In this document: in pieces, positions 7,898 to 18,017 of the stretch
Layout of the letters: each line of letters begins with the position of its first letter
Numbering within the stretch: the first letter of the stretch is position 1
Notes under the pieces: model-generated
What the model was told of the DNA's origin: nothing
What the model saw: the letters and a program-made list of their open reading frames with translations, nothing else
Database searches by the model: none
Assembly (NCBI GenBank): GCA_963663265.2
Contig: CAXXXM010000002.1
Coordinates: 1,860,001-1,924,000, forward strand
DNA length: 64,000 nucleotides
Origin: JAEXOD01 sp963663265
GTDB taxonomy: Bacteria; Bacteroidota; Ignavibacteria; Ignavibacteriales; Melioribacteraceae
Direction of reading: 5' to 3'
Program-made: the position numbers and the translations under genes

Positions 7898-7905
7898 TAC
7901 GTTTG
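7898..7905 (+). promoter_or_regulatory. Candidate Bacteroidetes-type -7 element before dnaG
   Basis: TACGTTTG matches the TAnnTTTG consensus and lies 19 bases before the dnaG ATG. No clear TTTG -33 box is visible at the usual distance, so this is tentative. Confidence 0.3.
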
Positions 7906-7923
7906 TTTTAAATATGAGATTTT

Positions 7924-9792
7924 ATGCGGATAAGTGAACAAAAGATAAATGAAATAAGAATGCGGGCAAATATTGTTGATGTTATTTCAAGCTTTATTCC
8001 CATAAAAAAACATGGCAGAAACTTTATGGGCTTATGTCCATTTCACTCCGAAAAAACGCCCTCTTTTGTTGTAAGTGAAGAAAAGCAGATATTTAACTGC
8101 TTTGGCTGCCATACCGGTGGTGATGTTTTTAAATTTGTTAAAGAATATAAAAGTATATCTTTTTTTGAAGCGGTTCAAGAAGTTGCCGAAATGGTCGGGG
8201 TTGAGTTAGAAGACTCTAATCAAGAAGTAAGTAGTCAAGAAAAAGAGATAGAACAACTTTACGAAATCAATGTATTGGCTGCACGCTATTTTTCTAATAT
8301 TTTGATGAATAGCCCTGAAGGAGAAATAGGAAGAAAATACTTTAAGGAAAGAAAAGTTCAACCGGTTATGGTTAAAGCTTTTGGTTTGGGATATTCGTTG
8401 GATGGCTGGGATAATCTATATAATTATTTGGTTTCGCAAAATGCAAACATTGAAAAAGCAAAACAACTTGGATTAATAGATGTTTCAGAACGTGGCAACT
8501 ATTACGATAAGTTTAGAGGAAGAGTTATTTACCCAATCTTTTCACCAAATGGCAGGGTTTGTGCTTTTGCAGGAAGAGTATTGGTTAAATCGGAAAATAC
8601 GGCAAAATATTGGAATTCACCTGAATCTCCTATTTATTTTAAGCGAAGAAATTTATACGGACTTTCACATAGCAAAGACGATATTAGAAAGCTTGATAAT
8701 GTTGTGCTTGTTGAAGGATATATGGATTTAATATCACTTTTTCAAAAAGGGATAAAAAACGTAGTTGCTTCTTCAGGAACGGCTTTAACTGAAGAACAGG
8801 TAACACTTTTATCGCGTTACACAAAAAATATTTTTGTTGTTTATGATTCCGACCCGGCAGGTGAAAAAGCGGCACTTAGAAGTATTGAATTACTTTTAAA
8901 GAAAGATTTTGAAGTGAAAATATTAAGCCTGCCAAAAGGTGAAGACCCTGATTCTTTTATTAATAAAAACACAAAAGAAGATTTTGAAGAACTGCTTAAA
9001 AAAGCAGGTAACTTTTTGGAGTATCAAGCAGAATTTTACAAGCGAAGAGGTGATTTTGATAATCCTAATACTGAAACAACGGCAATAAAAGAGCTTGTTA
9101 AATCTATATCGTTAGTAAGCGATGAAATGAAACGAGAGGTATATATAAAACACCTTTCAAAAAAGTTTGATATACGATTAAAACTATTAGAAAATGAATT
9201 GTTTACTGCGTTTAATAAAGAACATGCCAATGCAGTTAGAAATGTTGGAACTGTTAATACTAAAACACAAGTTGAACCGAAAAAAAATCAACCAATAATT
9301 AAAGAAAGCAAAACTAAATTATTTGCAATTGAAAAAACATTGATTAAGCTTCTTTTTGATGGTAACGAATCAATTATGGGGAATATATTTGATAATATCC
9401 TTCCTAATGATTTTACAAATGATGTTTTTAATAAATTAGCCGAAATAGCATTTGAAGCATTTAAACAAGATATTTCTCTTCCTGCAAAGTTAATTGAAGA
9501 AGTTAAAGACCCAATGCTTAAGAATTATATAATTGAGCAGTTGTTAAAAGAAGAAGGAGTAAGTAAAAAATGGGAAGAAAGATTTAAAGACGAAAACCCA
9601 TTAACATTTAAGAAAAAAGAATGCGAAGATACTATACGAGCATTTCAAGTTTTGCAAATTGAAAAACAAATTAAAAACTTACAAGCGGAATTGATACTTG
9701 CCGAAAACTCGGATGGCATAGCAGAAATTCTCGACTTAATAAAAGATCTGAATAACGAAAAAGCAAATTTACTTGCTTTATTAAGTAATTAG
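7924..9792 (+). CDS. dnaG: DNA primase
   Basis: The 622-residue protein shows the DnaG order. A CHC2-type zinc ribbon lies at residues 38-62 (Cys38-Pro-Phe-His41 ... Cys59-Phe-Gly-Cys62). The catalytic core follows, with TOPRIM motifs VEGYMD (Glu264) and VVYDSDPAGE (Asp308, Asp310) for metal binding. The C-terminal helicase-interacting region, from about 440, is Lys/Glu-rich and helical. It makes RNA primers for the lagging strand and works with DnaB. Length is normal (580-650). It is divergent from the SAT-like gene, and the amylase gene follows 50 bp downstream on the same strand. Confidence 0.97.
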   Translation: MRISEQKINEIRMRANIVDVISSFIPIKKHGRNFMGLCPFHSEKTPSFVVSEEKQIFNCFGCHTGGDVFKFVKEYKSISFFEAVQEVAEMVGVELEDSNQEVSSQEKEIEQLYEINVLAARYFSNILMNSPEGEIGRKYFKERKVQPVMVKAFGLGYSLDGWDNLYNYLVSQNANIEKAKQLGLIDVSERGNYYDKFRGRVIYPIFSPNGRVCAFAGRVLVKSENTAKYWNSPESPIYFKRRNLYGLSHSKDDIRKLDNVVLVEGYMDLISLFQKGIKNVVASSGTALTEEQVTLLSRYTKNIFVVYDSDPAGEKAALRSIELLLKKDFEVKILSLPKGEDPDSFINKNTKEDFEELLKKAGNFLEYQAEFYKRRGDFDNPNTETTAIKELVKSISLVSDEMKREVYIKHLSKKFDIRLKLLENELFTAFNKEHANAVRNVGTVNTKTQVEPKKNQPIIKESKTKLFAIEKTLIKLLFDGNESIMGNIFDNILPNDFTNDVFNKLAEIAFEAFKQDISLPAKLIEEVKDPMLKNYIIEQLLKEEGVSKKWEERFKDENPLTFKKKECEDTIRAFQVLQIEKQIKNLQAELILAENSDGIAEILDLIKDLNNEKANLLALLSN

Positions 9793-9842
9793 AATTATTA
9801 TATATACGATTAAAATTATATCTAAATATATAGGTATACAAA

Positions 9843-11321
9843 ATGAAAAAGAATTTAAATGTTTATGAAATTAATACGCGTGTTTGGATTAAAAGATTTT
9901 ATGATGGAGATAATCCTGTAACCATTGATAAAGTGCCCGGTGAATATTGGGATTACTTAGCCGGTTTGGGGATAGATTACATATGGCTTATGGGCGTGTG
10001 GAAAACTTGTAAATCAACCATTAACAAATACTGTTTTGAGGAAGGTTTAGTAAAAGACTATATGATTGCATTAAGAGATTGGAAGAGGAGTGATGTAATA
10101 GGTTCCCCTTATTCAATTAATGTATATGAAGTAAGTCCTGATTTGGGTGGCGAGGAATGTTTGTTGAAACTTAAAGAAGAATTGAACAAAAGGGGAATGA
10201 AATTAATTTTGGATTTTGTTCCTAATCATTATAGTGCAGATACTCAGTTGCTAAAAACTAACAGCGAAATATTTTTACCTGCCGATCAAGAAATTTACAG
10301 CAGAGACCAATATACTTATTTTAAGCCTTTTGATGATGAGGATATTATTTATGCACATGGTAGAGATCCGTTTTTTCCCGCTTGGCAGGATACAATACAG
10401 GTAAATTATTTTTGTGAAGAAGCACGTGACTTTCAACTAAAGTTATTAAAAAATATATCAAAATTATGTGATGGTCTTAGATGTGATATGGCTATGCTTA
10501 TTTTGAATAATGTTTTTACTAATACTTGGGGCGGAACAATAAATAAAATGGGTTTTCAACATCCAACCACTCAATTTTGGCAGGAGGCTATTACAGCAGT
10601 AAAGGTTGATAATCCGGAATTTATATTTCTTGCAGAAGCATATTGGGATTTAGAATGGGAATTGCAACAACTTGGGTTTGATTATACTTATGATAAAAAG
10701 TTAATTGATAGAATTAGTCATGGAAATCCTAAAGAAATTTTAAGTCATTTATATGCAGAGCCATTATATCAGGAAAGAAGTTGCCGGTTTATTGAAAACC
10801 ACGATGAACAACGTGCTATGACTTTACTGGGGAAAGAAAGATCACAGCTATCGGCAGTATTAATAAGCACATTAGCCGGTATGAAATTATTCCACGATGG
10901 ACAATTTGAAGGTAAAAAAATTAAACTACCGGTTCAGTTGGGAAGAGAACCCCAAGAAGTTGAATTAAAATGTATGAAAGAGTTTTATGAAAACTTACTA
11001 ACCATAACTAAAGCAGATGTTTTTAGATATGGTGATTGGCACTTGATGAATGTATTCAGTCCTTGGAGCGACAACACTACATTTAGAAATATTATTGCAT
11101 ACGAATGGCGTTACAAAACTGATAAAGCTTTAGTAGTAATGAATTTTGCCAATACAACTTCAACCGCCAAAATTAAACTTGATGTTGTTGGTTATCCGGA
11201 TGCCTTTATATTACATGATGTTCTTAATAATATTGACTACACAAGAAGTACTGAAGAGGCTTATCATACAGGTTTGTTTATTGAACTAAAACCTTACCGT
11301 GCCCATATATTTTTATATTAG
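9843..11321 (+). CDS. Glycoside hydrolase family 13 (alpha-amylase-type) enzyme
   Basis: The 492-residue protein has the four GH13 motifs in order: DFVPNH (from residue 124), GLRCDMAML with nucleophile Asp215, FLAEAYW with acid/base Glu265, and FIENHDEQR with transition-state Asp321. There is no signal peptide, so it is probably cytoplasmic and acts on glycogen, maltodextrin or trehalose-type substrates; the exact specificity is not clear. It has a normal C-terminal beta domain and a short loop at the N-terminus (ADYLAGLGIDYIWLMGVWKT type). It follows dnaG by 50 bp, so it may share its transcript. It ends at a bidirectional terminator. Confidence 0.9.
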   Translation: MKKNLNVYEINTRVWIKRFYDGDNPVTIDKVPGEYWDYLAGLGIDYIWLMGVWKTCKSTINKYCFEEGLVKDYMIALRDWKRSDVIGSPYSINVYEVSPDLGGEECLLKLKEELNKRGMKLILDFVPNHYSADTQLLKTNSEIFLPADQEIYSRDQYTYFKPFDDEDIIYAHGRDPFFPAWQDTIQVNYFCEEARDFQLKLLKNISKLCDGLRCDMAMLILNNVFTNTWGGTINKMGFQHPTTQFWQEAITAVKVDNPEFIFLAEAYWDLEWELQQLGFDYTYDKKLIDRISHGNPKEILSHLYAEPLYQERSCRFIENHDEQRAMTLLGKERSQLSAVLISTLAGMKLFHDGQFEGKKIKLPVQLGREPQEVELKCMKEFYENLLTITKADVFRYGDWHLMNVFSPWSDNTTFRNIIAYEWRYKTDKALVVMNFANTTSTAKIKLDVVGYPDAFILHDVLNNIDYTRSTEEAYHTGLFIELKPYRAHIFLY

Positions 11322-11339
11322 GAATTATTAAATAGAAAA

Positions 11340-11371
11340 AATGCCGCTAAATCTTTTTATTTAGCGGCATT
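11340..11371. terminator. Bidirectional terminator
   Basis: AATGCCGCTAAAT and ATTTAGCGGCATT form a perfect 13-bp stem. It ends the amylase gene (+) and the first Por-tail gene (-), and its stem is the same sequence used after three other genes at 14363, 17963 and 20423. Confidence 0.85.
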
Positions 11372-11416
11372 CAATCATTAAAAATTAAAAATTTTGAATT
11401 AAAAATTGGTTTATTG

Positions 11417-14245
11417 CTATTTAACTAAAATCATTTTCTTGCTGCTTTTTAAATTGTTATCTACAAACAATGAGTAAATATAAACACCTGAGGCAAGTCC
11501 GGCACTATTAAATTCAGCTTTATATGTCCCTGCGTGCAACTGCGAATTTACTAATTGAGTTACTTCTCTGCCAAGTATATCAAAAACTTTAATTTTTACC
11601 AATCCTTCTTGTGGAATACTATAATTTATAGTAGTTGAAGGGTTAAATGGATTAGGGTAGTTTTGAGATAAATCAAAATTGGTTGGAATTTTTCCAGTAA
11701 TAAATTCATAATCTCGCCAATAGCCATTTCCAATTTTAGCTCCAATTAAGTTATAATAAATATATACAAACTCATCATTTAATAGTGTTGTACCTAAGGC
11801 TTCAATAATTCCCACATTTAAACATCGTGTAAAATAGTTCTTTGAGTCGTAAGTTGAAACAGCAGTTATACATTCAAGATTATTAGTAGAGTTAGAATTT
11901 GAATATCTGAAAACATTTGTTTTATCAAAAAACGAAATTTGCAATGTTTGATTATCAGAGGTATATAAGTTGTCTGTTAAAACATCAGATGTGTTATTAT
12001 CATTGAATTGGGCTTTGTAAATATTACCATAAACAGAATCAATTCTTATATAAAAAAGGTTTTCTTTTGAAACCATTTTAAAATAATTTAAGTTGTTCGA
12101 TAATATCGTATCCTTTTCAATCTTTATTGTTAATGTATCATATAGGTTAAATGAAGTAGATGTTTGAGGTTTAATACTTCTTTCATAAATAAATTCATCT
12201 CCAATATTTAATGGTAACCGATTAAGTATATTGGGGGAAGATATCTTTGAACCAAATGATGTAGTATCAATTTTTGCGTATTTTAATTCTTGTAAATAAT
12301 TTGAACCATTAGAAGAATAATTTTCGGTATAAAGACCAATTCCTTTGCAAATTGTAAAAGAATTGGAATTGTTGTTTACGCCTGTAAAGTTTTTAGAAGC
12401 AACCAAATAGTTATTAAAAACATTAATAGAATCATTTAAACAGCTAAAACTATCTTGTGTGCCATTTCTGTTAAAAGATTGAACTCTTCCATTTTCGTCA
12501 TAAAGAGAACAGATAGATTCCTCTTTTATTTGGTTATTTAATTCAATGTGTGCACTATACACTATTCCGGATACTGAATCAATTCTCTCGAATGAAGTAG
12601 TATCTCCTCTTTTAACTATAAAATATTGCTTGTTGTTAGAAGGTATTGTTGTGTCTCCAACAACCTTTGCTTCATTTCTATCGATAAATATTTTTTGAGT
12701 GTCTTTAATTTCATATCTATCGTAAAACCAATAATTCCCAATTTTAAGAGGGTAATAATTAAATTTAGCATTGTTTTCATCAGTATATGAGTTGCCGTAC
12801 TGAACTAATACGCTGTAATTATTATATCCGGTGCTGATTAAGCTCCTTTCAGAATAAAGTCCAATATCCTTTAATAATGAAAAATTATAGCTTGTATCTG
12901 TAGTCAAAACGTAATTTCTTGTTGGGATTGGTGATTGGCTAAAATTTGAGGTTGTTTTGTAATAGGTTGTAAAATTGCCAGCTATACTTGGTCTATTAAT
13001 TAAATAGTTAGAGCCTTCATCGGCGTATAAGTAGCATAAAGCTTTTTCCACAACGTTACCATTTTTAACAGTTGCTGAATAAAGAATTCCGCTTAGTGTA
13101 TCTATACGTTCATATTGGACAGAATTGTCACGCAAAAGAGTAAAATAATTTTTTCCATTTGAAAGCCGTTTAACCCCAGTAACTTTAATTGTAGTTTGTG
13201 ACAGTAAAGTAAGCAATGGAGGAAAAACTTTTACTTTATAATTATTGTAAACCCAATAATTTCCAACTTGTAAGGGATAATAATTAAGACTGTATACACC
13301 TAATGAATCAAAATCTAATTCGGCAAATCCGGTTTGAGGGTAATAAGTGGTGTGAGGAATAATAGCTTTGTCAGTAGCAACAATTTTGTAATGTAGTTTG
13401 TATCCATTGTTAATTAAATCCATGTTTAAATCTACAATACACGAAAAATTAATTTCGGAATCCATATTTAAATCTGAAAATTGATGAGGTGATTCATCTG
13501 TTCCTTTTTTATAGAAGAATTCTAACATTACATTTTTTATAAAGCTACATCCTTCCATAATTCGTTGAGAGGGATCTGTTTTGTGTGAAAATTTATGTTT
13601 TATTATTGAGCTAATTTTAATACTGTTTGTATTTGTAATTCTGGAAATAGTTGTCCTGTCAAATATAGGAGATGCAGGATCTTGTTTTATGAATCCATTA
13701 ATAGAATCTGTGGATAGAGTGGCAATTAAAGTTTTCCCAGATCGCCGAGCATAACTATGTGTAACATTATTATATCCTGAAGCAACAATTCCAATGTTTG
13801 GTGCAAAATAAGCATACATATTATCAGTAGTACCAGCACCGGTCCAACCACCAAGCACATAACAATAACAAATATTTGTGTTTCCCAAAAACTCAATGTT
13901 ATAGGGCTTTCCTAAAGGGGATAAATCCCATTCAATCATGTTGGTAGTTCCTGGTAAATTATGAATAGTACTATCGGAATTGTTGTATGTAATCCAACTA
14001 TCGCCATATTTATAATATAATATTGAATTATACATCTTTGAGGAGGTGATAGTAATAGAATCGATGCTAAAGCGGTGTTCTTCTTTAATAGGTGAAATAT
14101 TAATATTGGAATATTCATTTATATAGTAATACTTATTTCCAACAGATAAAGGAAATAATGAACTATCAGCCTTGTTATTTTGGGCGAAAACTAATACTTG
14201 TACAACGAAAAAGAGTAACAAGGTACTTAAAATATGCCTTTTCAT
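11417..14245 (-). CDS. Modular type IX-secreted protein, paralogue 1 (N-terminal module plus three repeat modules)
   Basis: ATG at 14245 is used because AAGGAG lies 6 bases before it; upstream frame extends without one. About 942 residues. Signal peptide: LSTLLLFFVVQVLVFAQ. Then an N-terminal module with FPLSVGNKYYYI, followed by three repeats that begin YYPLQVGNYWVYNNY, YYPLKIGNYWFYDRY and NRLPLNIGDEFIYERS; each continues with a 'GDTxxxNxxxYFxxxR' block, an 'ERIDS.SG..Y.A' block and an 'SLYxxxG' block. It ends in a type A sorting domain (NYPNPFNPSTTINYSIP, KKMILVK). No catalytic motif is visible. It is a secreted, surface or extracellular protein of unknown function. Confidence 0.85.
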   Translation of the reverse strand: MKRHILSTLLLFFVVQVLVFAQNNKADSSLFPLSVGNKYYYINEYSNINISPIKEEHRFSIDSITITSSKMYNSILYYKYGDSWITYNNSDSTIHNLPGTTNMIEWDLSPLGKPYNIEFLGNTNICYCYVLGGWTGAGTTDNMYAYFAPNIGIVASGYNNVTHSYARRSGKTLIATLSTDSINGFIKQDPASPIFDRTTISRITNTNSIKISSIIKHKFSHKTDPSQRIMEGCSFIKNVMLEFFYKKGTDESPHQFSDLNMDSEINFSCIVDLNMDLINNGYKLHYKIVATDKAIIPHTTYYPQTGFAELDFDSLGVYSLNYYPLQVGNYWVYNNYKVKVFPPLLTLLSQTTIKVTGVKRLSNGKNYFTLLRDNSVQYERIDTLSGILYSATVKNGNVVEKALCYLYADEGSNYLINRPSIAGNFTTYYKTTSNFSQSPIPTRNYVLTTDTSYNFSLLKDIGLYSERSLISTGYNNYSVLVQYGNSYTDENNAKFNYYPLKIGNYWFYDRYEIKDTQKIFIDRNEAKVVGDTTIPSNNKQYFIVKRGDTTSFERIDSVSGIVYSAHIELNNQIKEESICSLYDENGRVQSFNRNGTQDSFSCLNDSINVFNNYLVASKNFTGVNNNSNSFTICKGIGLYTENYSSNGSNYLQELKYAKIDTTSFGSKISSPNILNRLPLNIGDEFIYERSIKPQTSTSFNLYDTLTIKIEKDTILSNNLNYFKMVSKENLFYIRIDSVYGNIYKAQFNDNNTSDVLTDNLYTSDNQTLQISFFDKTNVFRYSNSNSTNNLECITAVSTYDSKNYFTRCLNVGIIEALGTTLLNDEFVYIYYNLIGAKIGNGYWRDYEFITGKIPTNFDLSQNYPNPFNPSTTINYSIPQEGLVKIKVFDILGREVTQLVNSQLHAGTYKAEFNSAGLASGVYIYSLFVDNNLKSSKKMILVK

Positions 14246-14324
14246 AAACATCTCCTTAAAATAATAACTGTTGTTAAAATAAAGTAAATTCTGACAGAAA
14301 TCAATAATAAGTAAGGTGTTATAA

Positions 14325-14336
14325 ATCACTTGTGAT
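14325..14336. promoter_or_regulatory. Shared palindrome upstream of paralogue 1
   Basis: ATCACTTGTGAT, a perfect ATCAC/GTGAT dyad, 80 bp before the ATG at 14245. The same 12-mer stands before all four paralogues, so it may be an operator or activator site. Confidence 0.55.
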
Positions 14337-14362
14337 ATGGGGCAACATGAGAGGATATAAAA

Positions 14363-14393
14363 ATACCGCTAAATGGTTTTATTTAGCGGCATT
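14363..14393 (-). terminator. Terminator of paralogue 2
   Basis: On the minus strand GCCGCTAAATAAAA-C-CATTTAGCGG is followed by TATTTTTAT. This is nearly the same stem as at 11340. Confidence 0.75.
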
Positions 14394-14438
14394 CAATCAT
14401 TAAAAATTAAAAATTCAGAATTAAAAATTGGTTTATTG

Positions 14439-17400
14439 CTATTTAACTAAAATCATCTTCTTACTGCTTTTTAAATTGTTATCTACAAACAATGAGTAAA
14501 TGTAAACACCTGAAGCAAGTCCGGTACTATTAAATTCAGCTTTATATGTCCCTGCGTGCAACTGCGAATTTACTAATTGAGTTACTTCTCTGCCAAGTAT
14601 ATCAAATACTTTAATTTTTACCAATCCTTCTTGTGGAATACTATAATTTATAGTAGTTGAAGGGTTAAATGGATTAGGGTAGTTTTGAGATAAATCAAAA
14701 TCGGTTGGCTTAACATTTCCGGTTGTTATTTCTTCATAATCACCCCAAAAACTATCTCCAATTTTAGCTCCAATCAAGTTATCATAAAAGTATGTGTAAA
14801 CATCATTAACTTTTTTGAGTCTGCAAGCTTTAACAATTCCAACATTGTAACAACGAGTAAAATAAATTGTAGAATCTGAAGGTAAAACTGCTGTTATCAA
14901 TTCAATATCATTATTAGGATTAGAACTTGCATATCTAAAAACATTTAAGTCATCATAAAAAGAGATTTTTAAGGTTTGATTATCAAAAGCATATAAGTTA
15001 TCTGTTAAAATTTCAGTAATGTTTTTATTGTCGAATTTAGCTTTATAAACATTACCTAAAGCAGAGTCAATTCTTACAAAAGAAGATCCTTCTTTTGTAA
15101 ACAACTTAAAATACTTTAAGTTATTCGATAATAATGTATCTTTTTCTACTTTTATAATTAATGTATCATAAAGGTTGAACGAAGGAGAATAATAAACTTT
15201 TGAACTTCTTTCATAAATAAATTCATCTCCAATATTTAATGGCAGCCGATTAAGTATATTGGCAGGTGATATCTTTGATCCAAATGTTTTTTCTCCGACT
15301 TTTGCGTATTTTAACTCTTGAAAATAAATAGAGTCGTTAGAAGAATAGTCCTCAGTATATAGTCCTATCCCTTTACACATTGTAAAAGAATTGGAATTGT
15401 TTTTTACATCTGTAAAACTTTTAGAAGCAACCAAATAATTATTAAAAACATTAATAGAATCGTTTGAACAATTAAAATTACTTAATATGCCATTTCTATT
15501 AACTAATTGTGCTTTTCCATCTTTATTGTAAAGAGAATAAATGGGGTCTTCTATTACGTTTTTATTTGCATCAATTTGAGCCCTATAAACAAATCCGGAT
15601 ATTAAATCAATTCTCTCTAATGTTTTTTTATCTCCTCGATCAATAACGTAATAAGGTTTGTTATTCTGCTTTAATAGCGTATCCCCAACTATAGTTGCTC
15701 CTTTCCTGCTAACGAGTATGTTTTGATTATCTTTTTTGAGATACACATCATATATCCAACTGTTATTGATTGCAAGTGGGTAAAAATTAATATCTGAAAT
15801 ATTATCATTACTAACAGAGATTAAACTTTTTTTTATGTTAACAACACCGGAAGAAGTAGTTAGAGGGAAACATTCTTCTATTATGCCATATTCAAAGCTG
15901 CGTGTAAAATAAACTTGAGAACTATAAAGTTTCGCAGCTGTAATGCACTCAGTTCCGCTATTTATTATTGAATTAGTTGTTGAGCCAAGTCGGAAAGCAA
16001 AATCATAAAAACCATCTTTATAGAATATATTGACTATTTGACCATTTATTGCTAACAAATCATCAACCAAATAATCTTCTATCTGATTGTTGGTTATATG
16101 TGCTAAATATACTTTGCCTTCTAAGGAATCAATCCGTTTGTATGCAGTTTCTTCTTCAGAAACAATCTTAAAATATTTTAATCCATTTGATAATAGAGTA
16201 TCTTTTTCAACCCATACATTTATTGTATCAGTGGGGAAATACGCACCTGTTCTTAATTTCCTCTCATATGTTAATTTATTCCCAATCTTTAACGGATTTC
16301 TATTTAACACATCGTTCGGAAGTGCGGATGCACCATAATCGAGATCCCCAACTTTTGCATATGATAATTTTAATATGTAAAATTCATATTGGGATGTTGT
16401 ATAATTATAAAACTTGTATTTTTCGTTAAGTAATCCAATTTCTTTTAACATTGTAAACGAGAATGCTGTATCAGAAACACTTGTGTATTTTTTTGCAGGA
16501 AGATTTGATACATTAAAAGCAGATACACTTAAGTCTTGAGTGTTAAAGTAATCATCTTTATATTCTCGTGAAACATAAGATTGATCCCCAGAGTTTGTAA
16601 ACAAATAACAAATAGTTTTTTCAATAACTACATTGTTAGAATCGGTAGCATTATATATTACACCTCTGGCAGAGTCTATTCTTTCGTATCTAAGCTCATT
16701 ATTGTTAATTATTTTATAATATTTAACTCCATTTGAAAGAACAGTATCGCCAATAACGCTTACTTTTATACGTGAATTAAAAGTTGATTTATTTGTAGAG
16801 GTGTTAACTTTGTATTTATCATAAAACCAATAATTGCCAATAGAAAGCGGGTAATAATTAAGTTTGTATTCTTGTGTAAGATCCAGGTTGAGCTTATTAT
16901 AATCACTTACAGGATAAACGGTAGTATGAGGGTTTAATGCCTTATCTGTTGCATAAATTTTATAATAAATATCATATCCATTTGCTAATAAGTCTGCTCT
17001 ATATTCTAATATACCTGTAAAATCGATTTCAGAGTCCATACTTAGATAAGAAATCTGATGTTGAAGGGTATCATTGTTTTTTTTGTAAAAGTATTCAATT
17101 TTTGCTGTTTTAATAAAACTACAACCTACGCTAACGTTGTTGGCAGGATCAGTTTTATAAGAAAACTTATGTTTAATAATAGAATTTATTTTTATTTTAT
17201 TTGCGTCAGTAATTAGGGCTGTTGTTGGTTCAGATACTGATGGAGCAGCTTCATCTTGTTTTAAAAATCCGGACAAGCTATCGGTTGATATCATGCCAAT
17301 AAGTGTTTTATATGTATCCGCGGCTCCAATACTTGCCCTTACATGTTCTTCGTAATATCCTAAACCAATATTTTGAGAATAATAAGAAGCAATAGATGTC

Positions 17401-17834
17401 ATGTTACCAGGTCCACCAAAATAATTTGAGGTATACTCATAACATGGATAGCTATTCCCTAAAAAATTAATCGTACAATGAGAACCTAAAGGTGATAATG
17501 CCTTATATACCCATGAAGAAAAAGATCCCGAATAAATGTTCAGTTGGTATATTGTTGTGTCAGTACTGCTATAGCTCAACCACACATCACCATAATTATA
17601 GTATGTTTTGGAATTATAAATTTTTGAAGAGGTTATATTGATCGAATCAATATAATAATAATGTGTGGAAGCATTTGTGTTTCTGTCGGTATATATATAA
17701 TGCCTCAAAAATAAGTGTTTGTTCCCTATTTCTAATGGGAATAAAGAAAAAGTCCCTTTGTTAGTTTGTGCGAATAAGGATGTTGATTGCAAAACACACA
17801 AAAACAATAAAAATAGTAAATTCTGAGCCTTCAT
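14439..17834 (-). CDS. Modular type IX-secreted protein, paralogue 2 (N-terminal module plus four repeat modules)
   Basis: ATG at 17834 (MKAQNLLFLLF) has AAGGAG 8 bases upstream; the in-frame ATG at 17855 lies before the ribosome site. About 1131 residues. Signal peptide LLFLCVLQSTSLFAQ, N-terminal module (FPLEIGNKHLFLRH), then repeats beginning YYPLSIGNYWFYDKY, NRNPLKIGNKLTYERK, FYPLAINNSWIYDVY and NRLPLNIGDEFIYERS, then the sorting tail. It is the longest member. Its last repeat is nearly identical to the last repeats of paralogues 1 and 3, a sign of recombination. Function is unknown. Confidence 0.85.
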   Translation of the reverse strand: MKAQNLLFLLFLCVLQSTSLFAQTNKGTFSLFPLEIGNKHLFLRHYIYTDRNTNASTHYYYIDSINITSSKIYNSKTYYNYGDVWLSYSSTDTTIYQLNIYSGSFSSWVYKALSPLGSHCTINFLGNSYPCYEYTSNYFGGPGNMTSIASYYSQNIGLGYYEEHVRASIGAADTYKTLIGMISTDSLSGFLKQDEAAPSVSEPTTALITDANKIKINSIIKHKFSYKTDPANNVSVGCSFIKTAKIEYFYKKNNDTLQHQISYLSMDSEIDFTGILEYRADLLANGYDIYYKIYATDKALNPHTTVYPVSDYNKLNLDLTQEYKLNYYPLSIGNYWFYDKYKVNTSTNKSTFNSRIKVSVIGDTVLSNGVKYYKIINNNELRYERIDSARGVIYNATDSNNVVIEKTICYLFTNSGDQSYVSREYKDDYFNTQDLSVSAFNVSNLPAKKYTSVSDTAFSFTMLKEIGLLNEKYKFYNYTTSQYEFYILKLSYAKVGDLDYGASALPNDVLNRNPLKIGNKLTYERKLRTGAYFPTDTINVWVEKDTLLSNGLKYFKIVSEEETAYKRIDSLEGKVYLAHITNNQIEDYLVDDLLAINGQIVNIFYKDGFYDFAFRLGSTTNSIINSGTECITAAKLYSSQVYFTRSFEYGIIEECFPLTTSSGVVNIKKSLISVSNDNISDINFYPLAINNSWIYDVYLKKDNQNILVSRKGATIVGDTLLKQNNKPYYVIDRGDKKTLERIDLISGFVYRAQIDANKNVIEDPIYSLYNKDGKAQLVNRNGILSNFNCSNDSINVFNNYLVASKSFTDVKNNSNSFTMCKGIGLYTEDYSSNDSIYFQELKYAKVGEKTFGSKISPANILNRLPLNIGDEFIYERSSKVYYSPSFNLYDTLIIKVEKDTLLSNNLKYFKLFTKEGSSFVRIDSALGNVYKAKFDNKNITEILTDNLYAFDNQTLKISFYDDLNVFRYASSNPNNDIELITAVLPSDSTIYFTRCYNVGIVKACRLKKVNDVYTYFYDNLIGAKIGDSFWGDYEEITTGNVKPTDFDLSQNYPNPFNPSTTINYSIPQEGLVKIKVFDILGREVTQLVNSQLHAGTYKAEFNSTGLASGVYIYSLFVDNNLKSSKKMILVK

Positions 17835-17924
17835 GTCAATTTCTCCTTGTGTCATATATATTTTTATTTAAAGGATAAATTAATTCATTAATTCATGTTT
17901 GTCAAAATAAAAGTAGTGATATAA

Positions 17925-17936
17925 ATCACTTGTGAT
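17925..17936. promoter_or_regulatory. Shared palindrome upstream of paralogue 2
   Basis: ATCACTTGTGAT, 91 bp before the ATG at 17834. Here an extra GTGAT precedes it, so GTGAT-N4-ATCAC-N2-GTGAT makes two overlapping dyads. Confidence 0.55.
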
Positions 17937-17962
17937 ATTGGGCAATATACGGGGAAATAAAA

Positions 17963-17993
17963 AAGCCGCTAAATGGTTTTATTTAGCGGCATT
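17963..17993 (-). terminator. Terminator of paralogue 3
   Basis: The GCCGCTAAAT...ATTTAGCGGC stem is followed on the minus strand by TTTTTTATTT. Confidence 0.8.
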
Positions 17994-18017
17994 CAATCAT
18001 TAAAAATTGGTTTATAC